Of a stretch of 20,414 nucleotides of DNA, positions 14,068-20,414 are shown one piece after another. Within the stretch, counting starts at the first letter, position 1; each line of letters starts with the position of its first letter. A program made the position numbers and the translations under genes. This stretch comes from CAZBDU01 sp964490725. GTDB taxonomy: Bacteria > Spirochaetota > Spirochaetia > SZUA-6 > DRHE01. The notes under the pieces were generated by a model, which ran no database searches, was not told the DNA's origin, and saw only the letters and a program-made list of their open reading frames with translations. Location of the stretch: the NCBI GenBank assembly GCA_964490725.1, contig CAZBDU010000101.1, positions 1 to 20,414 on the forward strand, given 5' to 3'.

Positions 14068-15735
14068 CTATTGAGAAGCACTGAGTGTCACGGCTGCGTC
14101 AGAGAAGACAGGACCCGTCGCTCCCCCTTTCCCGATCGCCACGAGTCCGAAGTACAGCGTCTGTCCGCTGTTCATGCTTGGCGTGACGACCAGCTTGTAG
14201 GAGAAGATACCACCTTCGACGTCCGTGGCCGACATGAGCCAGGGCAACCCGAAGGCCGAAAGGTCGAACAACGCTTGCGACCCCTCCGTTATGTCCTTGT
14301 TGGCGTCCCCGCGAGGGGAGTTGTCCCATCTGAAGGTGATGGAGTCTCCTGTTCCGCACGCACCTGGCTGGCTGGTGCACTCGATAGATAGCTTGGACGG
14401 CGTGACGTTCGGGGGTGTGGTCGACGAGTATTTCGTCAAGAGAGCCTTGACCACTGGGTCTGGAGCAGCATCGATCAGGCTGACTGGCTTGCCCGTGAAC
14501 GACAGGTAATGTACCCGGGCGCCCGCGTGCAGCAGCAACTCCGCAAGTTCGGCATCGGCCTTCGAGACCGCAACCGACAGCGGCGTCTGCGCGGCATAGA
14601 CGGATGGATAGTTGGGATTGGCATCATGTCTGAGGAGGAGCTCGACCAACGAGCGCTGTCCTTGCTCGACGGCGATTGACAGCGGGGAATCCTGCCCGCG
14701 CGAGGAGAAGACGTTCGGATTGGCGCCAACTTCCAGAAGGGTAGTGGAGCGCTCCAGGGAACCAGAGCGGATGGCAAGCATGAGCGGTGTCTCGCCGGCG
14801 TCAGGCAATCGGCTTTCTAGCTCAGCTCCATCGGCGACCAACTGGCGTATCTGCCCCGGAGATCCATGAGCGGCTGCGCGACCAAGTGCCGTTCTTCCGT
14901 ACTCGTCTCGAATTTCCAGGCCCATGCTTCCCGGTTGATACGCCGCGACCTCTTCTTCTGGCAAGCGACGGTACTCCACGTCGTCGACTGCGCCAAGGCC
15001 TTGGTACACCGGATTCACAGTACCGATTGTGCAGTCATCGAAGAAATGCATCGCCACGCCTTGCGTCTCGAGGCCAAAGGCCAAGATGTTTGGAGAACTC
15101 AGCCGAATCGGTTGCGTAATGCGGTCTGTAACAACAAGCCGGCGACCGCGAATCTCCGATCGCTCTATGAGCCAGCCTTCGTTCGATTCCGTAATGTGGT
15201 AGATCCCTCGGAGGAACCGGAAGGGGTCCCCGTCGGAATATGGCTCAAAATCACTGCTCGGCCATAGCAGGTAGTAACCTTGCAGGTTGCTGCTCTTGGT
15301 GCCGTGGACGTCTAGATACTGGCCGGAGCACCACCCCCTCAGACCGCCCGAAGTCTCAACGATGTACCAGGGCGCCCAAGGCTCGTCTTTGAAGGCCAGG
15401 GCGTGAAAGTTGACGGCGGAAACACGGACCTGATCGCCGTTCCGGAGCTCCCCGATTGGCGCACCACCGTGACCGGGTCGAGTCAGGAGTTCCACCCCGG
15501 CACCAACGACGGTAGCGCTACGCGGGCGAAAGTAAGGACTCAGCTCAAGCTCGTGGATCTTCATGGCGGCCGACTCGACGCCAGCCGACGGCGTTGCTGA
15601 GCCGTACCGCCGCGGACCAGCACTTGCATCGTGCGGTCTGCAGGATAGCGTGAGAAATGCGAACGCAACTATCGCCGTGACCGCCCCGAGAATCGCGCTC
15701 ATGTACGTTAACACGATAGCACGCAACGGTGACAT
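14068..15735 (-). CDS. Exported SH3-like / ankyrin-repeat / beta-domain protein
   Basis: 555 aa from ATG 15735. An N-terminal hydrophobic segment (residues 7-31) ends in LTLSC; this could be a lipoprotein signal, but the -3 position is Thr rather than Leu, so a plain anchor is also possible. Residues 80-143 resemble a bacterial SH3 domain (VELLTRPG, then GELRNGDQVRV and GWCSGQYLDV). Residues 150-270 are unassigned. Residues 279-436 are four to five ankyrin repeats (GRTALGRAAAHG, ETPLMLAIRSG, DSPLSIAVEQG, QTPLSVAV). Residues 447-553 look like an Ig-like beta sandwich with a Cys pair at 452 and 460. This suggests a cell-surface or periplasmic binding protein. The ribosome binding site is weak. 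No operon partner. Confidence 0.82.
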   Translation of the reverse strand: MSPLRAIVLTYMSAILGAVTAIVAFAFLTLSCRPHDASAGPRRYGSATPSAGVESAAMKIHELELSPYFRPRSATVVGAGVELLTRPGHGGAPIGELRNGDQVRVSAVNFHALAFKDEPWAPWYIVETSGGLRGWCSGQYLDVHGTKSSNLQGYYLLWPSSDFEPYSDGDPFRFLRGIYHITESNEGWLIERSEIRGRRLVVTDRITQPIRLSSPNILAFGLETQGVAMHFFDDCTIGTVNPVYQGLGAVDDVEYRRLPEEEVAAYQPGSMGLEIRDEYGRTALGRAAAHGSPGQIRQLVADGAELESRLPDAGETPLMLAIRSGSLERSTTLLEVGANPNVFSSRGQDSPLSIAVEQGQRSLVELLLRHDANPNYPSVYAAQTPLSVAVSKADAELAELLLHAGARVHYLSFTGKPVSLIDAAPDPVVKALLTKYSSTTPPNVTPSKLSIECTSQPGACGTGDSITFRWDNSPRGDANKDITEGSQALFDLSAFGLPWLMSATDVEGGIFSYKLVVTPSMNSGQTLYFGLVAIGKGGATGPVFSDAAVTLSASQ

Positions 15736-15893
15736 AGACAAGCTCGGCTGCTGCGCTCATGTCCGCTCGCAAGGGCCCAAGTCTCGGTGAGCACAGGCGG
15801 GTTGGGTGCGAGAACACCGGGGCTGATCATGGTGCTCGGTGCCCATCGGCGACATGCGTGGAGACCGCTGAAGGGTCTTCAGAAGGACAACCA

Positions 15894-16568
15894 CTATCGG
15901 TCCTTCGAGTATCCGTCGAAGTCCTTTTCCAGCTCCAGTTTGATTCGCGAGGCCCATCGCTCGTAGCCCTTGGAATTGGGATGCCGGTTGCGACCGTACA
16001 GAGTATCGTCGGGCAGATTCCCTGCATCGAGAAGCAGGTCGCTGAGATCGATGAACCGAAGACGCTCATCAGCCCTTACGATGTCGAGGATTCGTTGATT
16101 GGTCTCGGTCGCGATGGTCCACCACTTCCATATCGCCGGCGTTGGAGTTATCCCGACATAGTAGACCAGGCAATCAGGAGCTCTCCGGCGCACGGCAGCG
16201 ACGAAGGTGGAGAAAGACTCTGCAACGTGTCGCGGCGACTCTGCCCGAGGGCCGACGATGTCGTTCGAGCCGGCAAAGAGCACGACCGCGGTCGGCTCAT
16301 AGGGCGTCACGACGCGGTCGGCATGGAGAATCACGTCGTCCATTGTTGCGCCGCCGAAGCCACGATTGACCACGGGCAAGGGGGCCAGATCCCTTTCCAT
16401 CGTGGACCAAAACGTGAAGCTCGAACCGCCGGTGAACACGATGCATCTCCGAGGAGGAGGGTTGACGGCATCCATGCTTTCGAATCGCCGAATGCTCCTT
16501 CGCCATGCGTCGTGACAACCGAGTGACTGTCGCAGCGAGCCAACGAACATGTCAAATGAACTTCCCAT
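15894..16568 (-). CDS. SGNH/GDSL-type hydrolase
   Basis: 224-aa serine esterase/acyl hydrolase of the SGNH superfamily. Block I is FTGGSSFTFW, with Ser49 the likely nucleophile (GGS in place of GDS); block II is NRGFGGAT (Gly72/73); block III is FAGSNDI (Asn102); block V is RHPNSKGYERWA (His196). The Asp normally three residues before the His is replaced by Arg193; Asp187 or Asp188 is the nearest. There is no signal peptide, so it is probably cytoplasmic. The start ATG 16568 is two bases after the stop of the propeller gene, without its own ribosome binding site, implying coupled translation. Substrate unknown. Confidence 0.88.
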   Translation of the reverse strand: MGSSFDMFVGSLRQSLGCHDAWRRSIRRFESMDAVNPPPRRCIVFTGGSSFTFWSTMERDLAPLPVVNRGFGGATMDDVILHADRVVTPYEPTAVVLFAGSNDIVGPRAESPRHVAESFSTFVAAVRRRAPDCLVYYVGITPTPAIWKWWTIATETNQRILDIVRADERLRFIDLSDLLLDAGNLPDDTLYGRNRHPNSKGYERWASRIKLELEKDFDGYSKDR

Positions 16569-16570
16569 AG

Positions 16571-17230
16571 TCAGTGCGGGGTCCTCGTCGGGGAGTCTCT
16601 CCTGGGCCGGCGGACGCTCCTCACCTTGCCGCTCTCTCCTCCTCCGCAGAAGAACCGATCACCGCCATCGGACTCGAGGCCCGAAACGCCCACTCCGGGC
16701 GGCATCTCGATCTTCTCCAGGACCGCTCCCGTTCGAGGATCGACTCTCCTCAGATCGCTTTCCTCCCCCTCCCAGGTACCGTGCCAGAGCTCCCCGTCGA
16801 TCCAGGTGACCCCGGTGACGAAGCGCCTGGACTCGATCGTCCGAAGAATCTCCCCCGTCCGGGGATCCACTTGATGAACCTTCCGGTCCAGGTAATGCCC
16901 CACCCAGAGCGTCCCTTCGGCCCATGTGAGTCCCGAGTTGCCGCCGCCCCCCGGCGCCGGGATCGTGGCGAGCACGCGCCCCGTCTTGGGATCGATCTTC
17001 TGGATGCGATCCCCCGCGAGCTGAAACAGGTGCTGGCCGTCGAAGGCCGTTCCCGCATTCGCGGCGACTGCGATCGAGCGCAGCGTCTTCCCGCTGGCAG
17101 GATCGAAGGCGGTCAGCCTGTCTCCTGTGGCAACCCAGACGTTCTGCCCGTCATAGGTCACTCCGTGCACCCTCTCACCCCCCACAAGGGGTCCGTACTC
17201 GCGGACAATCTCGGCGGTCGATCGACGCAT
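16571..17230 (-). CDS. Beta-propeller protein, glutamine-cyclotransferase/Vgb-like
   Basis: 219 aa made of repeated four-stranded blades. Recurrent units are VHGVTYDGQNVWVATGDRL, DPASGKTLRSI, DPKTGRVLATIPAPGGGGNS, GLTWAEGTLWVGHY, VDPRTGEILRTIES, WIDGELWHGTWEGEESDL, and a final FFCGGGESGKVR. Such proteins are often annotated as glutamine cyclotransferase or virginiamycin-B-lyase-like, but five or so blades and no obvious catalytic set mean that activity is not shown. No signal peptide. It begins 9 bases after the stop of the regulator gene and ends 2 bases before the hydrolase, the middle gene of a three-gene operon. Confidence 0.8.
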   Translation of the reverse strand: MRRSTAEIVREYGPLVGGERVHGVTYDGQNVWVATGDRLTAFDPASGKTLRSIAVAANAGTAFDGQHLFQLAGDRIQKIDPKTGRVLATIPAPGGGGNSGLTWAEGTLWVGHYLDRKVHQVDPRTGEILRTIESRRFVTGVTWIDGELWHGTWEGEESDLRRVDPRTGAVLEKIEMPPGVGVSGLESDGGDRFFCGGGESGKVRSVRRPRRDSPTRTPH

Positions 17231-17239
17231 GTTAGGAAT

Positions 17240-18460
17240 CTAACCAATCGGCCAGGGAGCGGGTAGTAACAAGGTTGTCGTGAATCGCGGCACCGGCGTG
17301 CTCACCCAGCGAAGAGCCCGGCCGTGCCCGAACGATTGGACCTTGCCTGCCGCCGCAAGCGAGTCGAGCGCCCGCTGGACGCTGCGCTGGCTCAATCCAA
17401 GGGCGAGCGCAAGGGCCGAGCTCGACCACGATTCACCGTCAGCGAGGAAGGCGAGCACCGCAGCGTGCTCCCCTTCCACCGGCGGGGCCAGCACGACGAC
17501 CTGCCGCGCGCGAAGGGGCTCCAGCACAAAACCTCGCTTGGTCGCGCTCACGCCTGCCAGCGCCTGGAGCGCAGCGCGAAGGCGTCCCACTTCGACCCGT
17601 AGTCGCGCACGGTACGACTCATCCGCGAACTTCGATTCGAATGCGCGAGCGATGAGCGTCTCCCTCGCTGCGTCTCCCGGCCACGACTCACCCAGCGCGC
17701 GTGCGAGCGCGAACAACACCGGACGCTTCGCGAGGGAGACCACACCCCCTTCGCCACGCGCCACCAGACGGCAGGCGTCCACGACAAGTGCCTTCGACGC
17801 AAACAATGCTTCCACCTCCTCCAGCAGGAGGGGGCGCTCCTCGCCAGCCGCAATCAGGCGCGCAGCGGGCGTGTTCAGGCGGAGCAATGCGTCTTCGACC
17901 TCGGCCGTCAGCGCAGGGATGCGTGCCTGGCGCGCCGCGTGCTCGGCCCGGGCGAGCGCGGCGCGCGCCGCCTTCGCCCGCAGGCGCCGCATCGCGATTC
18001 CCGCCGCGAGCAGCTCGTGGACGGTTCGCAACGCGGGAGGGAAAGGCGAGGGATCGAGCCCGGCGAGCGTACGCTCCGCCTCGTCGATGCGCCCGATCAG
18101 GAGGAGGCGCCGGACCTCGAGATACCGTGCATGGGCGGCGTTCACCCGGTCGTCGTGCTCTTCGAGGGTCGCCCGCGCCGTGTCGAGCGCCTTCGCAGCC
18201 CGACCCAGATCCCGGGAGGCGAGCGCCACCTCGGCTTCGGCGACGACGCACCTCGCCCTGGCCACCGGCTCTTTCGGACCGAAGGCGCGGGCGGCCCGTC
18301 GCAGGAGCGGCTTCGCTCGACCGAAATCGCCCAGCTGGGCCATGGCGATGCCTCGAAGCGCGAGAGCCGGAGCGTCATCGCGCAGGGCGACCCGCTGCAG
18401 CGCTCCGAGGGGATCGCCGCCCGCGAGCGCACGCGCCGCAGCGGTGATCAGCGAGTCCAT
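17240..18460 (-). CDS. TPR-like winged-helix transcriptional regulator
   Basis: 406 aa. Residues 1-210 are alanine/leucine-rich helical repeats resembling TPRs (ALRGIAMAQLGDFGRAKPLL, AEAEVALASRDLGRAAKAL, LEVRRLLLIGRIDEAERTLA). Residues 210-325 are a helical region of unknown role with an AfsR/OmpR-like flavour (RLRVEVGRLRAALQAL). Near 345-390 there is a winged helix-turn-helix (SSALALALGLSQRSVQRALD, then SLAAAGKVQSFGHGRALRW). It likely senses a ligand or partner through the helical part and controls this locus. It is transcribed divergently from DUF899 copy 2, 88 bases away, so that gene and its own operon are the natural targets. No strong ribosome binding site is seen. Confidence 0.8.
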   Translation of the reverse strand: MDSLITAAARALAGGDPLGALQRVALRDDAPALALRGIAMAQLGDFGRAKPLLRRAARAFGPKEPVARARCVVAEAEVALASRDLGRAAKALDTARATLEEHDDRVNAAHARYLEVRRLLLIGRIDEAERTLAGLDPSPFPPALRTVHELLAAGIAMRRLRAKAARAALARAEHAARQARIPALTAEVEDALLRLNTPAARLIAAGEERPLLLEEVEALFASKALVVDACRLVARGEGGVVSLAKRPVLFALARALGESWPGDAARETLIARAFESKFADESYRARLRVEVGRLRAALQALAGVSATKRGFVLEPLRARQVVVLAPPVEGEHAAVLAFLADGESWSSSALALALGLSQRSVQRALDSLAAAGKVQSFGHGRALRWVSTPVPRFTTTLLLPAPWPIG

Positions 18461-18519
18461 CGTAATCCCGACACACTTGTCACTCCCACACTTCGGACAC
18501 CCGGTATTAACTATAGGTC

Positions 18520-18552
18520 ATGACCAAACGCGAAGGAAGGAGAGAGCAATGA
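18520..18552 (+). CDS. Possible 10-codon leader peptide overlapping DUF899 copy 2
   Basis: ATG ACC AAA CGC ... CAA TGA encodes MTKREGRREQ. Its TGA overlaps the ATG of the DUF899 gene in ATGA, and the internal AAGGAAGGAGAG is the ribosome binding site of that gene. The first ten bases, ATGACCAAAC, are repeated exactly at the DUF899 start. It could be a coupling leader or a chance duplication of the start region. Confidence 0.3.
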   Translation: MTKREGRREQ

Positions 18553-19313
18553 CCAAACACAAGAGCGGGACCCGCAGCGAGTGGCTGGCGGCTCGGCTCG
18601 AGCTGCTCAAGGCGGAGAAGGAGCTCACGCGGCGCAGCGACGAGCTGGCGCGCCGGCGGCAGGACCTGCCGTGGGTCCGCGTCGACAGGGCGTATCGATT
18701 CGAGACCGACGAGGGGACCGCCTCTCTGAGAGATCTCTTCCGGGGGCGCTCACAGCTCCTGGTCTACCACTTCATGTTCGGGCCCGACTATGCCGCGGGG
18801 TGTCCGTCCTGCTCTGCCATCGCAGACGGCTTCGACGGCAGCGTCGTCCACCTGGCCAACCACGACGTGACGCTCTCGGCGGTGTCGCGAGCGCCCCTTG
18901 CGAAGCTGCAAGCGTACAAGGGGCGGATGGGGTGGAGCTTCCCGTGGGTCTCCTCGTTCGGCAGCGACTTCAACCACGATTTCAACGTCTGGTTCACGGA
19001 GGAGCAGCAGCGCCAGGGGGGAATCGAGTACAACTACGGTCGCGGCGGCCACGGGACAGGCGGGACGCCCGTCGCCGGGCCAGTCGCCGAGCTCGCGGCC
19101 TCCTCAGGAACGGACCCGGCCACGTACATGCGTGAGGCGCCGGGCATGAGCGCCTTCGCGCTCGAGGACGGCGTCGTCTACCACACCTATTCCACCTATG
19201 CGCGCGGATTGGACGGCCTGTGGGGCATGTACCAGTGGCTCGACCGGGCACCCAAGGGGCGGAACGAGACCGGCGTCTGGTGGCGCCGCCACGACGAGTA
19301 CGACAGGGGTTGA
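18549..19313 (+). CDS. DUF899 thioredoxin-like protein, copy 2
   Basis: 254 aa, a close paralogue of the gene at 12329-13120, with the same Cys85-Pro-Ser-Cys88 candidate redox motif (DYAAGCPSCSAIADGFDG) and C-terminal GMYQWLDRAPKGRNETGVWW. The region after EYNY is shorter and Gly-rich (RGGHGTGGTPVAG). ATG 18549 follows GGAGAG by a few bases. A longer open frame extends far upstream, but only as the antisense of the regulator gene. It lies divergent from the TPR/winged-helix regulator and 53 bases before the DUF2182 gene, so it is probably controlled by that regulator and cotranscribed with DUF2182. Confidence 0.93.
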   Translation: MTKHKSGTRSEWLAARLELLKAEKELTRRSDELARRRQDLPWVRVDRAYRFETDEGTASLRDLFRGRSQLLVYHFMFGPDYAAGCPSCSAIADGFDGSVVHLANHDVTLSAVSRAPLAKLQAYKGRMGWSFPWVSSFGSDFNHDFNVWFTEEQQRQGGIEYNYGRGGHGTGGTPVAGPVAELAASSGTDPATYMREAPGMSAFALEDGVVYHTYSTYARGLDGLWGMYQWLDRAPKGRNETGVWWRRHDEYDRG

Positions 19314-19366
19314 GCGAAGTCGTGGGTGTCGCTGGCGCAACCGGGGGACGGGAGACCTCCCGACGC

Positions 19367-20115
19367 ATGGTTTCTGAGGGAGGCTCCCGCCGCGCCTTCT
19401 TCGCCGCTTCAGCCCTGCTGTTCGCCGGCAGCGCGGCGGTCACGATCTTCTGGTGCGCATCCATGTCGGCAATGGGCAGGATTCCGATACCCGGCGGCTC
19501 GACGGTTTCGAAGGCATGGGTGCGCATGCCCGGCCAGACCTGGCCTGGCGCGGCGGCGTCGTTCGTCGGCATGTGGGTCGTGATGATGGTGGTGATGATG
19601 CTGCCGTCCCTGGTTCCAATGCTGTGGCGCTACCGCCGGGCCGTTGCCGGGACGGGCAAGACGCGCCTCGGTGCGCTGACCGCGCTCGCAGGCGCGGGGT
19701 ACTTCTTCGTGTGGGCAGCGGCCGGAGCGGCAGTGTTTCCGCTGGGCGTCGCGCTGGCGGCGATCGAGATGCACCACCCGGCGGTGGCGCGCGTCGCACC
19801 GATAGCAGCCGGCGTGGTGGTCCTGATCGCCGGATGCCTGCAATTCACGGCGTGGAAGGCGCGTCACCTTGCCTGCTGCCGGGAGGCGCCTGGGCGCTGC
19901 GCTGCCGGCCGCCGCCCGAGTTGCCTGGCGACAGGGCCTGCGCCACGGCCTCCACTGCATGCTCTGCTGTGCCGGCCTGATGACGATCCTGCTGGTCATC
20001 GGGCTCATGGACCTTCGCGTGATGGCCGTCGTGACGGCGGCCATCACCGCCGAACGCCTCCCACCCGCAGGTGAGCGCTTCGCATGGGCCATCGGGGTCG
20101 TGGCCGTGATCAACC
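19367..20115 (+). pseudogene. DUF2182 membrane protein, frameshifted and truncated
   Basis: Multi-helix membrane protein of the DUF2182 family. It starts at ATG 19367 (GGGAGA about 11 bases upstream). Recognisable segments are SFVGMWVVMMVVMMLPSLVP, MLWRYRRAV, ALAGAGYFFVWAA and LQFTAWKARHLACCREAPG. The frame then shifts by one base near 19893-19900 and the family sequence resumes in the next frame (ARVAWRQGLRHGLHC, CCAGLMTILLVIGLMDLR, VMAVVTAAITAERLPPAGER). Deleting one base around 19896 restores a continuous protein. After about 20112 (AIGVVAV) the normal C-terminus is replaced by unrelated sequence. A single-base sequencing error could explain the shift but not the truncation. Confidence 0.8.
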
Positions 20116-20360
20116 GAGAGGCTTTGAGTCGGGCGGCCCACTTTGCTCCCCCGACCGGAGCCGAAAAGGTGGCCTTCTGGATCTATCAGCTCGCCACGAT
20201 CTTTCTTCTGCTCTATCCCGTCTTCCTCAAGATTCGACCCGACTCCGTATGGTTCTACGCGGGTCTTGCGGTGTATGCCTTGGCCGTGCTTCTTTTGGTA
20301 GTCTCCACCGTCAACTTTGCCCATCCTGACAAGACTGGGATCAATACCCGCGGCCTGTAC
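20116..20360 (+). pseudogene. N-terminal fragment of an isoprenylcysteine/phospholipid methyltransferase-like protein
   Basis: In frame with the end of DUF2182 is the start of another membrane family: VAFWIYQLATIFLLLYPVFL, then FYAGLAVYALAVLLLVVSTV, NFAHPDKTGINTRGLY. In family members the motif continues with an R-x-S-R-N-P-M-Y-type SAM-binding core. Here it changes to GDVGRLL and stops at 20382-20384. So the fragment is cut at both ends and lacks its catalytic part. It is a different member from the intact methyltransferase at 10473-11069. Confidence 0.6.
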
Positions 20361-20393
20361 GGTGATGTAGGTAGACTCCTGTAAAAAGGTTCT

Positions 20394-20414
20394 ATGAAAA
20401 TGGCGCAGCCCGGT
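20394..20414 (+). CDS. Possible start of a further gene, cut by the window end
   Basis: ATG at 20394 preceded by AAAAAGG about 4 bases upstream; only seven codons (MKMAQPG) are visible. Too short to identify. Confidence 0.2.

Noticed and set aside
15759..16526. A 255-codon + strand open frame
   Set aside because: It is antisense to the SGNH hydrolase, which has all recognisable blocks on the - strand.
17280..19313. A very long + strand open frame that would add about 420 residues before DUF899 copy 2
   Set aside because: The added part is the antisense of the well-formed regulator gene, Ser/Arg-rich and without a domain. The DUF899 start at 18549 has a ribosome binding site and matches the N-terminus of the paralogue.
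1..20414. tRNA or rRNA genes, CRISPR arrays, integrases or insertion sequences
   Set aside because: No cloverleaf with CCA-type end, no regularly spaced repeats and no transposase or recombinase motifs were seen on either strand by eye.

Overview
The window reads as a draft or metagenome-assembled scaffold from a high-GC, Gram-negative-type free-living bacterium. Two runs of N (3119-3128 and 4432-4531), a homopolymer-choked stretch and a duplicated contig end show that part of it was scaffolded. I cannot assign a phylum from sequence alone. The mixture of a Na+-NQR-type operon, a nondiscriminating-looking AspRS and soil-type accessory genes (DUF899, RibD/DHFR-like, DUF2182) would suit Acidobacteriota-, Gemmatimonadota-, NC10- or Myxococcota-like lineages. 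That is a guess.

Layout. (1) 1-2960: aspS and mutY, overlapping by 8 bases on the + strand. (2) 2942-5231: a gap-damaged four-helix membrane protein on the - strand, then a secreted ankyrin protein and a secreted SagB-type nitroreductase on the + strand. The nitroreductase is interrupted by a gap and a 115-bp duplication. (3) 5232-9660: a - strand operon nqrB-C-D-E-F plus an uncharacterised 156-aa gene. nqrA is absent, and NqrB and NqrC are short. (4) 9661-10277: divergent promoters that share a -35 region, and a small two-helix membrane protein on the + strand.

(5) 10473-13120: a - strand operon in the order DUF899 thiol protein, two tandem RibD/DHFR-like reductases, and an isoprenylcysteine/phospholipid-methyltransferase-like membrane protein. 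(6) 13121-14067: a gene-poor stretch with a possible 26-aa membrane peptide, then an orphan 154-aa protein on the + strand. (7) 14068-15735: a large exported SH3/ankyrin/beta-domain protein on the - strand. (8) 15894-18460: a - strand operon of a TPR/winged-helix regulator, a beta-propeller protein and an SGNH hydrolase. (9) 18461-20414: divergent from the regulator, a second DUF899 paralogue preceded by a 10-codon overlapping mini-ORF. It is followed by a frameshifted DUF2182 gene spliced to a methyltransferase fragment, and possibly the first codons of another gene.

How the genes work together. aspS and mutY are housekeeping. The nqr operon encodes the membrane core and the NADH-oxidising subunit of a Na+-pumping respiratory complex, and without nqrA it is the most interesting system here. 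The right half is accessory: two related DUF899 modules, one with reductases and a membrane methyltransferase and one with DUF2182 and a methyltransferase remnant, suggest duplication or repeated acquisition of a small redox or stress module. No rRNA, tRNA, CRISPR array, integrase or intact insertion sequence was seen.
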